Below are positions 9,379-18,621 of a stretch of DNA of 64,000 nucleotides, piece by piece. Each line of letters opens with the position of its first letter. Within the stretch, counting starts at the first letter, position 1. The position numbers and the translations under genes were made by a program. Under the pieces are notes generated by a model, which made no database searches, was not told the origin of the DNA, and saw nothing but the letters and a program-made list of their open reading frames with translations. The stretch comes from Deltaproteobacteria bacterium (GTDB lineage Bacteria > Bdellovibrionota > UBA2394), in NCBI GenBank assembly GCA_017302715.1, contig JAFLCD010000002.1, positions 222,831-286,830 of the forward strand, written 5' to 3'.

Positions 9379-10228
9379 TCTTTTTGCGTTTGATTTGGAT
9401 GGAACTCTTGTTCATTCAGATCCGCTCACAGGCGAAAGACAAGTTCCGGCAGAATTATTAAAAAAAGTTTTCGATATTTCTCTGCGAGCTCATGTCATGG
9501 TGGCGACGGGCCGTAGATACAGAGCGGCCTTGCCAGATATTCAAGTTTTGCCGTCGTTAGCTTATGTGGTGGTTCACAACGGGCTCGTGATTCGAGATGC
9601 CACAGGTAAATTAGTCGAGAGAGCGATTTTAGAAATAGATGAAGCTCTGCAAATCACAAAAGCTCTTGCGGAGTTTCGAGATGATTATTTTTTTGTCTGC
9701 GATGGATATGAAAGTCATATTGATTATCTATACTTTGAAAAAGCTTTGCAAAATTCATCCTTACTTCGAAGGGTTGAAGATAGAGCCGCAGATCATCGAA
9801 AGCTTTTACAATCTGAAGAGGAGTTTCGACTTTTATTTTCGAAGCCGCATTCAGGCCCTTTGCTTGAAGTGGCGCTCTTAGGTGATTATCCAGAATTACT
9901 TCAGATTCGCGAAGCCATCCGAAAAAAAATGTCACCGACTTTTAATACAATCGTCGTCAAAAATATCGGACATCGCGGATTAAGTGTGCTCGAAATTTTT
10001 AAAAAGCCTTATTCCAAGTGGTGGGGCGTGGATTGGGTCAAGAAAAAATTGGGTGCGACGAGAGTGATTGCTATTGGCGATGACGAAAACGATTTAGAGA
10101 TGATAGAATCGGCTGATGTGGGTGTGGCGATGAAACATGCTGAGCCACATATTTTAAAAGTCAGTAAGGTTCAGACGGATGGCCCCCAAGGCTTGGCTAA
10201 ATTTTTAGAGGAGTTTTATTCTCAATGA
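9356..10228 (+). CDS. HAD-superfamily Cof-type phosphatase
   Basis: 290 residues. HAD motif I is FDLDGTL near residue 13, motif II is VATGRR, and motif IV is GDDENDLEM near the C-terminus, with a cap inserted between motifs II and III (type IIB/Cof). These are cytoplasmic sugar-phosphate or cofactor phosphatases with broad specificity. The start overlaps the 3' end of hutI by 23 bases (TTG 9356, or GTG 9359), and its stop overlaps the following ATG. The substrate is unknown. Confidence 0.88.
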   Translation: MVEKKFSDLFAFDLDGTLVHSDPLTGERQVPAELLKKVFDISLRAHVMVATGRRYRAALPDIQVLPSLAYVVVHNGLVIRDATGKLVERAILEIDEALQITKALAEFRDDYFFVCDGYESHIDYLYFEKALQNSSLLRRVEDRAADHRKLLQSEEEFRLLFSKPHSGPLLEVALLGDYPELLQIREAIRKKMSPTFNTIVVKNIGHRGLSVLEIFKKPYSKWWGVDWVKKKLGATRVIAIGDDENDLEMIESADVGVAMKHAEPHILKVSKVQTDGPQGLAKFLEEFYSQ

Positions 10229-10896
10229 AAAGAGTAGATCGAACGCGTTATTTTACTTGGCTCTTTCAAGCTGCTGAAACTTTTTACGAGCGTGGTAATT
10301 TTGATAAAGCTCTCAAATATTTTGAACGTCTCATCAAACAACATGGAAAATTTTTAGAAACCTCGATGAAAGCTGATTGTTACGCTTACCTCGGTGACAT
10401 TTATCTTTTTAATGAAGATTTTTCAAAAGCTGTCGAATATCTCAATCGCGCCATCGGTCTCGATGCGGATTTTTCTCATTACTATTATTTGCTCGGAATG
10501 GTTTATCAAACTCAAGAAAACTGGAGACGAGCGATTGAAGAGTTTCAGCGAGCCGTAAAACTGGAGCCCAAAAATTCTATTTATCTCGAAGAGCTCGGTA
10601 GAACTTATGTCTTTACCGGCAATCTTTACGAGGGAGAAAAACTTCTTCGCAAAGCTTGGCGAATGGATGTGACGAATATCGGTGCAGGTGTAGAGCTCGC
10701 CGGTGTTTTACTTTCGCTTGGAAAATTTAAAGATTCCATCGAGCTCGTTCAAGAAATTTTGGCTGGCAATGACTCTCTTCACGATGGAATCGTCGACTAT
10801 TTAGAAAATATTCGTCTGGACGCCGAGCGAGGCATTGAAGAAAAAGCTCGCAGGCGTCGCAAATCCAAAAAGAAAAAGACCGATAAAGAAAAATAA
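10225..10896 (+). CDS. TPR repeat protein
   Basis: 223 residues containing at least four consecutive TPR units (for example ADCYAYLGDIYLFNEDFSKA and YYLLGMVYQTQENWRRA). It ends in a strongly basic tail, RRRKSKKKKTDKEK. No signal peptide is visible, so it is probably a cytoplasmic scaffold. It is coupled by ATGA to the HAD gene and is the last gene of that run. The partner protein is unknown. Confidence 0.85.
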   Translation: MKRVDRTRYFTWLFQAAETFYERGNFDKALKYFERLIKQHGKFLETSMKADCYAYLGDIYLFNEDFSKAVEYLNRAIGLDADFSHYYYLLGMVYQTQENWRRAIEEFQRAVKLEPKNSIYLEELGRTYVFTGNLYEGEKLLRKAWRMDVTNIGAGVELAGVLLSLGKFKDSIELVQEILAGNDSLHDGIVDYLENIRLDAERGIEEKARRRRKSKKKKTDKEK

Positions 10897-11017
10897 GATT
10901 TCTTAGTTTAATTTCTTCTCAAACTTAACGGGTAACTTTAGTTGTCAGTTTTCCATCTGCCTTGAAAGATTAATATTATCAATGACTTGCCTCTGACGCG
11001 GCGCCCCATCCTTAGCC

Positions 11018-11023
11018 TATAAT
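11018..11023 (+). promoter_or_regulatory. Sigma70-type -10 element upstream of the Ser/Thr kinase
   Basis: Perfect TATAAT in the 155-base gap after the TPR gene. The start point would fall near 11030, about 20 bases before the GTG at 11052. No good -35 is present at 17 bases. Confidence 0.5.
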
Positions 11024-11051
11024 AAGGAGATCAACCAGAGGGGTTAAATCC

Positions 11052-12347
11052 GTGGAATATCGAAAGCTTGGAAGATTTCGCATCGATCGTGCTGTTGCTC
11101 AAGGCGGCATGGGCGAGATCGTGCGCTCGGTAGATGATGCAGGCCGAGAGATTGCGCTCAAGACGATTCTGAAAGCCTTCCAAGAAAATGAAACCTTCAG
11201 AGATCTCTTTCAGCGTGAAGCAGAAATTACATTTCATTTAGAGCATCCTAATATCGTCAAAGCTTATCGGTTTGAGAGTATCGGAAATCAACTTGTGCTT
11301 GCGCTCGAATATTTAGACGGCGTGAATCTTAAAGATGTTCTTCGTCATATCTTTGATAAAAAATTAAGTATTCCTCTCGTGCTTGTTCTTTTCATGATGA
11401 AATCTGTTTTGCGTGGTCTCGATTATGCTCACAAGAAAAGAGACAAGCACGGCAAGCCTCTTGGAATTATTCACCGCGATCTTAATCCTTCCAATATTTT
11501 TCTCACTTATTCAGGTGAAGTGAAAATTTTAGATTTTGGAATTAGCAAGGCGACTCAAAAAGACATTCATCAACTTACTCCTCACGGAGAACTTCGTGGA
11601 AAAATGTGTTATCTCTCGCCTGAACAAATTCGCGGACGCGAACTTGATCATCGCTCCGATATTTTTGCCTGCGGTATTGTGCTCTGGGAAATGATCACTG
11701 GTAAGCCTCTTTTTCTTCGCGAACATGATTCAGAAGCAATGGAAGCTATCGTGAATGGAGATTATACGCCTGCGTCGAAGTTAAGAGTGGACCTCCCAAA
11801 GGCCTTTGATGATCTTCTCGCGCGAGCGCTCTCTGTAAATCCATCTCAACGTTTTAAAGATTGTGCAGAGTTTGAGCGCGCTCTAGATACTCTCGCGAAA
11901 AAATTTCTAGTTCCAGGAACAGCTGAAGATGAACTCTCTATTTTCATTCGAACCCTCTTCAAAAAAGATGTGGATGAAAATGATCCTCATTTTATGTCTG
12001 GATATGCGTGGCTACTTACGCAAATCAAAGGCCAAGAAGAAGGGGGCATTCAACTCGCCAGACGAATCGCTCTTCAATATGCAACCAGTCCTTATATCCA
12101 GCTCAACTACGCGCGATGTTTGTTGTGGGCGGGAGATAAAATTGAAGGCTTACGTGTGATGAGGCGATTAGTCCGTGTCGAATCTTTAGAAGAGATGGCG
12201 CAAGATATTTTGGAATGGTCAGGCGTCAGACGCGCTCCGGTCATTCAGTTTCTGCCGAGATCTAACTTAATCAATAATGCGCTTGGAAGAATTCGCCATC
12301 GCATCTTAGGCCCAACGCCATTTCAGCAGCAATTTCTAGCCGCGTAA
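11052..12347 (+). CDS. Bacterial serine/threonine protein kinase (PknB/Stk type, soluble)
   Basis: 431 residues. A complete eukaryotic-like kinase domain is present: Gly-rich loop AQGGMGE at about residues 16-22, catalytic Lys in IALK (37), catalytic loop HRDLNPSN (141-148), DFG (161-163) and an APE-like LSPEQ region. The C-terminal 150 residues are helical, TPR-like, with no membrane helix or PASTA repeats, so the kinase is probably cytoplasmic. GTG start at 11052 has a GAGGGG ribosome site upstream. The 3' end overlaps the convergent bioY by 12 bases. Targets are unknown. Confidence 0.93.
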   Translation: MEYRKLGRFRIDRAVAQGGMGEIVRSVDDAGREIALKTILKAFQENETFRDLFQREAEITFHLEHPNIVKAYRFESIGNQLVLALEYLDGVNLKDVLRHIFDKKLSIPLVLVLFMMKSVLRGLDYAHKKRDKHGKPLGIIHRDLNPSNIFLTYSGEVKILDFGISKATQKDIHQLTPHGELRGKMCYLSPEQIRGRELDHRSDIFACGIVLWEMITGKPLFLREHDSEAMEAIVNGDYTPASKLRVDLPKAFDDLLARALSVNPSQRFKDCAEFERALDTLAKKFLVPGTAEDELSIFIRTLFKKDVDENDPHFMSGYAWLLTQIKGQEEGGIQLARRIALQYATSPYIQLNYARCLLWAGDKIEGLRVMRRLVRVESLEEMAQDILEWSGVRRAPVIQFLPRSNLINNALGRIRHRILGPTPFQQQFLAA

Positions 12348-12923
12348 TTTTTTTAATCCAAAGACAAATGAGCTAGCGACTAAAGTTTTAAGAACGTCGC
12401 CAATGAGATACGGATAAAATCCAATCGTTAATGCATGCGAAAAAGAAATATTCGTTAAAACTTTAAGCCAAAGCACTCCTGGAATAAAAATAAAGAGCGA
12501 TGAGATAAACAAAAGCATATTCGTCTGCCAGAAACCTTGAAAGTAGCGATGATCTTTCATCCAACCGACTACATAAGCAGTTAAAACAAAACCTAAAATA
12601 TATCCGCCTGTCGGTCCCATTAAGGCGAGATAGCCTGCACCTTTTTGTGAGAAGACTGAAAATCCAGCAGCGCCTGCAGCAATCAAAAGCATTTGAGAAA
12701 GCATTCCTTTTCTAGCGCCCAAAATGGCTCCCGATAAAATCACCGCTAAAGATTGCAAGGTGATAGGCACCGGAGAAAAACTTAAATAAATTTTCGCATC
12801 GGCACAGAGTGCTGTTAAGGCTGCGAAGCCAACGACTTGAAGAAAAGCAATCGTGAAATCGGCTGAGCGCGAACGTTCGGTCGAAATAAGAACAGGATTA
12901 AAATCGAGGCGTTTGTCATTCAT
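12336..12923 (-). CDS. bioY: Biotin ECF transporter S component BioY
   Basis: 195 residues with about six membrane helices. The BioY signature runs through the first half, with AKIYLSFSPVPITLQSL followed by GAILGARKG and a GPTGGYILGF block. It imports biotin, alone or with shared EcfA/EcfT components, none of which are in the window. It is the last gene of a minus-strand run with two deoxynucleoside kinases, and converges on the kinase gene with a 12-base overlap. Confidence 0.92.
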   Translation of the reverse strand: MNDKRLDFNPVLISTERSRSADFTIAFLQVVGFAALTALCADAKIYLSFSPVPITLQSLAVILSGAILGARKGMLSQMLLIAAGAAGFSVFSQKGAGYLALMGPTGGYILGFVLTAYVVGWMKDHRYFQGFWQTNMLLFISSLFIFIPGVLWLKVLTNISFSHALTIGFYPYLIGDVLKTLVASSFVFGLKKLRG

Positions 12924-12963
12924 ATCCTCACATCGAATCCAAAGTTTTTAGGGTCGTCAATCT

Positions 12964-13698
12964 CTAAGCCGTAGCAGATGGAGATTCGCTTGAAGAAGAC
13001 CTCTTGGCTGAGCGTTTGGCTCCTTTTTGAAGGGGTAAAATACTCTGAGATTTATTCGTTAATCGGTCTAATTCCCAACTGACTAAGGCGGCGATTTCAT
13101 CGAGATGTCTTGAATTATGAACAAAATCTCGTTTGCTTACATCAATCGTCAGGATCGCGCCCTTATCATAAGAGCTTGTCCACGCATCGTAGCGTTCATT
13201 GAGTTGAGATAAATATTCTGTCGGAATAGTTTGCTCGTAATCTCGACCGCGAGTTTGAATTCGACTTTTCAAAGTGGGAACATCGGCCTTGAGATAAACC
13301 AAAAGATCGGGAGCTTTTAAAAAACTCGTCATCAACTGAAAATGTTCGACGTAAGTCTTGTAATCTCGCTCTTCCATTTTTCCGTGAAGATAAAGATTTT
13401 TTGCGAAAATTTCGGCATCTTCATAGATTGTTCGATCTTGAACAACCGAAACGCCAGATTTTAAAATTTCTTGCTGGTGATTAAATCGCTTCGTCAAAAA
13501 AAACATCTGAAGTTGAAAACTCCAGCGAAGCATATTTTTATAAAAATCGGCGAGATAAGGATTGGTCTCTACGATTTCATAATAAGGTTTCCATCCAAAT
13601 TTTTGCGCTAGCAAAGTGGTGAGTGAAGATTTGCCACTTCCGATATTTCCAGCAATCGCGACAAAAACTTCTGGGCTTGAAGGTAAAGATTTAGACAT
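12964..13698 (-). CDS. Deoxynucleoside kinase (dNK family), copy 2
   Basis: 244 residues. The P-loop GNIGSGKSS is at about residues 17-25, the DRTIYED substrate-binding (DRS-like) block is in the middle, and a lid segment RGRDYEQTIPTEYL contains the conserved Arg residues. The family phosphorylates deoxynucleosides (dA, dG, dC) to monophosphates. A Ser/Arg-rich tail follows the fold. The start overlaps the stop of the upstream paralogue by eight bases. Substrate preference between the two copies cannot be assigned by eye. Confidence 0.88.
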   Translation of the reverse strand: MSKSLPSSPEVFVAIAGNIGSGKSSLTTLLAQKFGWKPYYEIVETNPYLADFYKNMLRWSFQLQMFFLTKRFNHQQEILKSGVSVVQDRTIYEDAEIFAKNLYLHGKMEERDYKTYVEHFQLMTSFLKAPDLLVYLKADVPTLKSRIQTRGRDYEQTIPTEYLSQLNERYDAWTSSYDKGAILTIDVSKRDFVHNSRHLDEIAALVSWELDRLTNKSQSILPLQKGAKRSAKRSSSSESPSATA

Positions 13699-14383
13699 GA
13701 GCCTCTCTTAAACTTTCTGAATGATCGCGAGCTCGCTCTTTTGTTTTGAGAGAAAGCTGAATTTTTCCGCTCAAACGCTCTTCGATCAGTGAAGAAATTT
13801 TCTTAAAATCTGCGGGATCGTTTACAAAATCTAAGCCCGTCGTTGGAATCGTCAGCACAGGTGCTTTTGTATAACTTGAAAAAAATCTGTAATATTCATT
13901 CATCAAATTTTCGAGATAAGTCGGTGAAAGTGATCTTTCGAATTCACGATCACGAAAATAAATTCTTCTCATTAATGTTTCTAAGTCAGCCTGAAGAAAA
14001 ACAACGAGATCAGGCGTGCGAATTTCAGGTAAAAATCGCTCATAAAGAGATTGGTAAATTTCAAGGTCTTCGCCTTTTAAATTCAGCTGAGCAAAAATAG
14101 AATTTTTCTCGAAAAAATAATCTGAAACAAAAAGTGGGCTCGCTGATTCAGCGGGAGCGGCATTTAAACCCCGTTGCTGACGAAATCGTGACAACAGAAA
14201 AAAGACTTCGGTGTTGAATGCGAATTCGGGGGTGTTTTTATAAAAACCGCCTGTTAAAAAGGGGTTTTCTTCAAAAATTTCAAAGCAGGTCTGAGCCTGC
14301 CAGCGCTGGCTAAGCATGCGTGCCATCGAGGTTTTGCCCACACCAATCACACCCTCGATCACGACGTATTTATTTGTGTCCAT
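13691..14383 (-). CDS. Deoxynucleoside kinase (dNK family), copy 1
   Basis: 230 residues. P-loop GVIGVGKTS is at about residues 10-18, the SDYFFEKN block replaces the DRS-type motif, and the lid is RDREFERSLSPTYLENL. It is first gene of the minus-strand dNK-dNK-bioY run and diverges from argS across 109 bases. Tandem dNK pairs in other bacteria split dGuo from dAdo/dCyd kinase activity; that is known of the family and only inferred here. Confidence 0.88.
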   Translation of the reverse strand: MDTNKYVVIEGVIGVGKTSMARMLSQRWQAQTCFEIFEENPFLTGGFYKNTPEFAFNTEVFFLLSRFRQQRGLNAAPAESASPLFVSDYFFEKNSIFAQLNLKGEDLEIYQSLYERFLPEIRTPDLVVFLQADLETLMRRIYFRDREFERSLSPTYLENLMNEYYRFFSSYTKAPVLTIPTTGLDFVNDPADFKKISSLIEERLSGKIQLSLKTKERARDHSESLREAHV

Positions 14384-14476
14384 GTAGCTGAAAGTAAATA
14401 GGTTTCAGGGTGGGGATGGGAAGTCTTTTTTTCCTAAAACTAAAAAATTTTTTAAGTGTCGAGAAAACGATTGTTG

Positions 14477-14482
14477 TATGCT
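14477..14482 (+). promoter_or_regulatory. Putative -10 element of argS
   Basis: TATGCT lies 10 bases before the argS GTG with no ribosome-binding site in between. A stop codon in frame sits nine bases upstream of the GTG, so an earlier start is not available. This suggests a very short leader or a leaderless message. Confidence 0.35.
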
Positions 14483-14492
14483 TTAAACAATT

Positions 14493-16244
14493 GTGATCGA
14501 TCGAAGATTAGAGTTCATACAAAATTTAGAAAGCTTTCTTTTAAAGCAAAATGCGGATTGGGCTGGTCCTCTTCAATTTGAAGAGCCCCCTGCGACAGAT
14601 CAAACTCAAAATTTTGATTTAGCGATTCCGTGTTTTTCTCTTTCAAAAATTCGCAAAGAGGCTCCGCAAAAATGCGCTGAAAATATTTCCTCACAATTGA
14701 TGGAAGTAACGATCAAAGAAAAACTAGGAATTGAATTGACAGCGGTCGTAAAAGGATTTCTTAACATCCGCTTTTCAGCGGATATTTTGGCGAAGTCCGC
14801 GCTTGAGAGAATAGAGGAACCTCTTCGCTCCTCTGCAAAAGCTTTGGCTAAAGAAAAAATCGTGATCGATTATTCTTCTCCTAATATTGCAAAGCCATTC
14901 GGCATCGGTCATTTGCGTTCCACGAATATTGGAGGGGCTCTCTGCAGAATTTTAACTTCGCTCGGAGCTCAAGTGATTCGTATCAATCATTTAGGAGATT
15001 GGGGGACTCAGTTTGGTAAAATGATTACCGCCTATAAACGTTTTGGCAGCGCCGAATTTGTGCGCGGCGATCCCGTCAATAATTTATATAAACTTTACGT
15101 TGAATTTCATGAGCGCGAAAAAGATGATCCCGCGCTTTTAGATGAAGCGCGAGAATGGTTTGTCAAACTCGAAAAAGGTGATCCCGAAGCTTTAGAACTT
15201 TGGAAGTGGTTTAAGGATGTCAGCTATCACGAATTTAAGCGTCTCTATGATCGGCTTGGAGTCGATTTTGATTATGTGACGGGCGAAAGTTTTTACAATC
15301 AGCTGATGGAAAAAACGGCGGAGCGTTTAGAGACCGCTAAGCTTTTGAAAAAATCCGAAGGCGCGATGATCGTTGACCTTGAAGAATTTGGAATGCCTCC
15401 CGTTTTGATTCGAAAGTCCGATGGTTCGACTTTGTATGCTACTCGCGATTTAGCGACGGCGGAGTATCGAGCGAAAACTTTTAGTCCGACTAAAATAGTT
15501 TATGTAGTCGGCGGCGAGCAAACACTTCACTTCAGACAGGTTTTTAAAGTTTTAGAAATGCTTGGATACGATTGGGCAAAAAATTGTGTTCACGTAGGAT
15601 TCGGTCTCATCAAATTTCCTGAAGGAAAAATGTCCACGCGAAAAGGCAATATCGTTTTGCTCGAACAAGTTTTAGACCAGTCTGAAAAAGAAGCTCTCAA
15701 GATCGTTCAAGAAAAAAACAAAGAAAAACCTGAAGAGCGTCGACTCACCGAAAATGAAGAATTTGATATTGCTCGCGCTGTCGGAACGGGCGCCGTCATC
15801 TTTTTTGATCTGCACGCGAAGCGAACGAAAGATATTCTTTTTAATTGGAAAGATATTTTAAATTTTGAAGGTGATTCGGGTCCGTATTTGCAATACACGC
15901 ATGTGCGTTTGGAATCTTTGATCGAGAGAGCGAAAAATGAAGGCATTAAATTTGATGATAAAACTCCGCTTTCGTTAGAAGTACCTGAAGAGCGAGAGCT
16001 CATCCGAAGATTGCTTGGCTTTCCAGCGATGGTCGAAGCGGCAGCGAGAGAGTTCGAGCCTTCAATGATTTCACATGAACTTTTAGATATCGCGGCTTCT
16101 TTTAATCGCTTTTATATGAATGTCTCTATTCTTAAAGGCGAAGAAAAATACAAGGCTTCGAGAATTCAATTAGTGAGATTCACTCAGCGGGTGATGCAGA
16201 CGGGCTTAGGACTTTTAGGAATTGAATGTCCTAAGAAGATGTAA
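14493..16244 (+). CDS. argS: Arginyl-tRNA synthetase
   Basis: 583 residues, class-I synthetase. The HIGH-type motif is in SPNIAKPFGIGHLRS near residue 130, the KMSKS-type motif reads KMSTRKG, and the C-terminal anticodon-binding helices end the protein. An N-terminal Add1-like domain precedes the catalytic core. GTG 14493 is the only practical start because an in-frame TAA precedes it by three codons; no Shine-Dalgarno is visible. It stands alone, divergent from the kinase pair and convergent with the gene at 16251. Confidence 0.95.
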   Translation: MIDRRLEFIQNLESFLLKQNADWAGPLQFEEPPATDQTQNFDLAIPCFSLSKIRKEAPQKCAENISSQLMEVTIKEKLGIELTAVVKGFLNIRFSADILAKSALERIEEPLRSSAKALAKEKIVIDYSSPNIAKPFGIGHLRSTNIGGALCRILTSLGAQVIRINHLGDWGTQFGKMITAYKRFGSAEFVRGDPVNNLYKLYVEFHEREKDDPALLDEAREWFVKLEKGDPEALELWKWFKDVSYHEFKRLYDRLGVDFDYVTGESFYNQLMEKTAERLETAKLLKKSEGAMIVDLEEFGMPPVLIRKSDGSTLYATRDLATAEYRAKTFSPTKIVYVVGGEQTLHFRQVFKVLEMLGYDWAKNCVHVGFGLIKFPEGKMSTRKGNIVLLEQVLDQSEKEALKIVQEKNKEKPEERRLTENEEFDIARAVGTGAVIFFDLHAKRTKDILFNWKDILNFEGDSGPYLQYTHVRLESLIERAKNEGIKFDDKTPLSLEVPEERELIRRLLGFPAMVEAAAREFEPSMISHELLDIAASFNRFYMNVSILKGEEKYKASRIQLVRFTQRVMQTGLGLLGIECPKKM

Positions 16245-16250
16245 GAATCA

Positions 16251-16718
16251 TCAATTAATAATATTTCTCGTATCTAAACCTAATTTCAAAATGAGATCAG
16301 CCGTCATTAAAACCTGCTCGGATTTTTCTTCACTGCCTTCAGGAATTCCTACAAAAAGAATTTTTCCGGTGCGTCGGTCTTTTGCATAGACGATCTCTCC
16401 GCCGATTTTGGCCAGCAACTTATCGTCTATTTTTTTTAGGCTGAGCGATGGAGTGGGTTTTGCATTTTGTAAGCAGAGCTCAAGAATACTAGAAGAGCCC
16501 GTCATTCCATTCATACTAGCCGACAAAACAGCGACTGAGCCCTTCCAGCGTAAAATTTTAATGTGGTTGATTTCGAGAAGCTTTTTTACTTCGGGGTCAA
16601 CAAGGAGATTGGTCGCAAAATCGCGCAATAAAATAGGAATTTTTCGGCAGTCAAAGGCGTGCGCACCTTCGCAAACTAAACAAAGAGAAAATATAAAAAG
16701 AAATAATCCCCTAAGCAT
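16251..16718 (-). CDS. Small secreted protein of unknown function
   Basis: 155 residues with a clear signal peptide (LFLFIFSLCLVCEG, cleavage after AHA). The mature part is a mixed alpha/beta stretch with two cysteines, one just after the cleavage site and one in LELCLQN; no known domain is recognised. Its start overlaps the 3' end of the MFS gene by eight bases, so it is probably the second gene of that transcript. Confidence 0.7.
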   Translation of the reverse strand: MLRGLFLFIFSLCLVCEGAHAFDCRKIPILLRDFATNLLVDPEVKKLLEINHIKILRWKGSVAVLSASMNGMTGSSSILELCLQNAKPTPSLSLKKIDDKLLAKIGGEIVYAKDRRTGKILFVGIPEGSEEKSEQVLMTADLILKLGLDTRNIIN

Positions 16719-18000
16719 TTAAATGAACCTTAGCAAACTTCTTCATTCGTCGCCAGGGGGCTAAAAACGCAATGAATCCAAGTGCAACGCAGAATCTCAA
16801 GCCCGCAGAAATTTGAAAAACTTCTGTAAATGAAAAATGAGAGTTGAGTAAAAAAGCTCCGCTCATCGCACCTAAGGTAGCGGCAAGATTGGTGAGGCAA
16901 ATATGAAATCCAATAATCCCGCGAGCGTCACCTGGTAAAAATTCTTGTATCATCACGATGGTAAAGAGTTCAAAAGCGCCCCAAAAAATTCCAGAAGAAA
17001 TTTCGGCGATGGTTAGTACTTCAATTGATTTCGCCATCGACCACACAAGGCAAACACCTGCGATCATAATCATCGAAACTTGCAGCGCGGGAAGACTTAG
17101 ATTTTTTCGAGAGAGTTCTCCCCAATGACTCTGTGAAATCATTCTTCCCAAAAAAGGTACGGCTGTGATCCATGCGAAAGCGCGAAGATCAAAATGAAGT
17201 TCATTCATCATATAAGGAGTGAGAAACGGAGTCGCGAAATTAGAGACATACCGGAAGAGAACCGTAAAAAGAATCATCCCAAAAATAAGTCGTGAACGAA
17301 AAATGGCGGAGAGTGGTTCTGTAGAATCTTTGATGGGTCGACGTGTGACGGCTGTTTTTTGTAAACACAACATCAACAGAGAGATGCTGCGAAAAATAAT
17401 CGCTGCAGAAAAAACAATTTTGAAAATCGAAATATTGTTTTCGCCGCTGAGTAAAAACGATGCGAGTAAATAAGTGACAACTGTCATCATCGCGACAAAT
17501 CCGTTTCGTCTTGAATAAAATCGGCCAAATCTTCCATGAGGAAGCCAGCCCGAAATCCAATCAATCCAAAGTGGAGAGGCGGTCAGTCCTCCCATCCAAT
17601 ACAAACTCAGCGAAATAAAAATCGTCCAAAAAGGTTGAGACAAATGAATCGAAACTAAAAGACCAAGCAGCCCTAAAATTTGAATAAAAACAGAACTTAA
17701 AACTCCACCTTTTAGATGGCGGTGTTTTGTCCAATACGGAATGAGCCAATTGCAAAGTGCTCCGAGCAAAACGGGGGCCGTGGTGAGGAGTGCCAATTGA
17801 GTTTCGGTAACATCCCTTTTAACGGCGTAGTAAAAGGCAAATGTTTCAGAACTCCCAACCATCATAGCGTAAAAGCTGGCTTCGATATGACTGAAGCGAA
17901 GGGTGGAGCGTCGTAAGCTTTCTGACTTTTTCTCCGTCAAAGATCTAACGCTCTGCAGAGTCTTTGACAGACATCGCGCATTAAATTTCACATCCCTCAT
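16711..18000 (-). CDS. MFS transporter
   Basis: 429 residues with about 11-12 hydrophobic helices, after a basic N-terminal region of about 40 residues. It has MFS-like spacing, with a basic loop (WTKHRHLKG) between early helices and a GRFGRFYSRRNG loop in mid-protein. The substrate cannot be told. The start is uncertain; an internal Met-Met at about residue 46 is an alternative if the basic N-terminal extension is not real. Confidence 0.78.
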   Translation of the reverse strand: MRDVKFNARCLSKTLQSVRSLTEKKSESLRRSTLRFSHIEASFYAMMVGSSETFAFYYAVKRDVTETQLALLTTAPVLLGALCNWLIPYWTKHRHLKGGVLSSVFIQILGLLGLLVSIHLSQPFWTIFISLSLYWMGGLTASPLWIDWISGWLPHGRFGRFYSRRNGFVAMMTVVTYLLASFLLSGENNISIFKIVFSAAIIFRSISLLMLCLQKTAVTRRPIKDSTEPLSAIFRSRLIFGMILFTVLFRYVSNFATPFLTPYMMNELHFDLRAFAWITAVPFLGRMISQSHWGELSRKNLSLPALQVSMIMIAGVCLVWSMAKSIEVLTIAEISSGIFWGAFELFTIVMIQEFLPGDARGIIGFHICLTNLAATLGAMSGAFLLNSHFSFTEVFQISAGLRFCVALGFIAFLAPWRRMKKFAKVHLNA

Positions 18001-18180
18001 GAGTGCAGAGCTCCTAACTCATAGCATAAAGTAAATAATATCAGGGGCTTAGGAAAATATAAAAAATCTTAGAGCGGGGCCTTAGACTCGGCACGGCTTT
18101 TGCAATGTCTACTTAGTGAAACACAAAAATTAAAAAGTTTTTGCCAATAAGAATAAGTTTTAGCCACCAGGGAGGATGCT

Positions 18181-18537
18181 ATGGGAAGAAAAATCGTTAT
18201 TAAGAAATATCCAAATCGAAAACTCTATAATACTGACTCAGCGAGTTATATTTCTTACAAAGATATCGTTGAAATGATTAAGGCTGGTGACAGCGTTACT
18301 GTGGTCGATAATCGAACCAAACAAGACATTACACGCTTCACACTCACTCAAATTTTGTTCCAAAAAGAACGAGAATTTTTAAAGAGTTTGCCAGAGTCCA
18401 CACTTGAGACAGCAATCAAGCAAGAAGAAGGACTTCTTTCGAATTCGATCACTTCGTTAGCTTCATTTGGAACAGGTGCATCGAACGCAGCAACAGCTGG
18501 TACAACCACAAATACCGCTGCGACTGCAAATAATTAA
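18181..18537 (+). CDS. PhaR-type polyhydroxyalkanoate synthesis regulator (PHB_acc_N)
   Basis: 118 residues. The first 65 residues match the PHB/PHA accumulation regulator DNA-binding domain: KKYPNRKLYNTDSASYIS, then DNRTKQDITRFTL. A short helical stretch and an Ala/Thr/Asn-rich low-complexity tail follow. In other bacteria the family binds DNA and PHA granules and represses phasin genes. No PHA synthase or phasin is in the window. A GGGAGG ribosome site precedes ATG 18181, and a hairpin terminator follows. Confidence 0.9.
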   Translation: MGRKIVIKKYPNRKLYNTDSASYISYKDIVEMIKAGDSVTVVDNRTKQDITRFTLTQILFQKEREFLKSLPESTLETAIKQEEGLLSNSITSLASFGTGASNAATAGTTTNTAATANN

Positions 18538-18564
18538 GTTCTCCGTTAGTCGATATTCTAAGAC

Positions 18565-18614
18565 CCAAAGTAAAGAAGAGGGACTTTTAAAAAGTCGCCT
18601 CTTTTTTACTTTGG
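18565..18614 (+). terminator. Intrinsic terminator after the PhaR-type gene
   Basis: Long imperfect hairpin: AAAGTAAAGAAGAGGGACTT pairs with a downstream arm that ends CGCCTCTTTTTTACTTT. It lies 28 bases after the stop codon, and the T-run is within the distal arm. Confidence 0.65.
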
Positions 18615-18621
18615 ACTCCGC

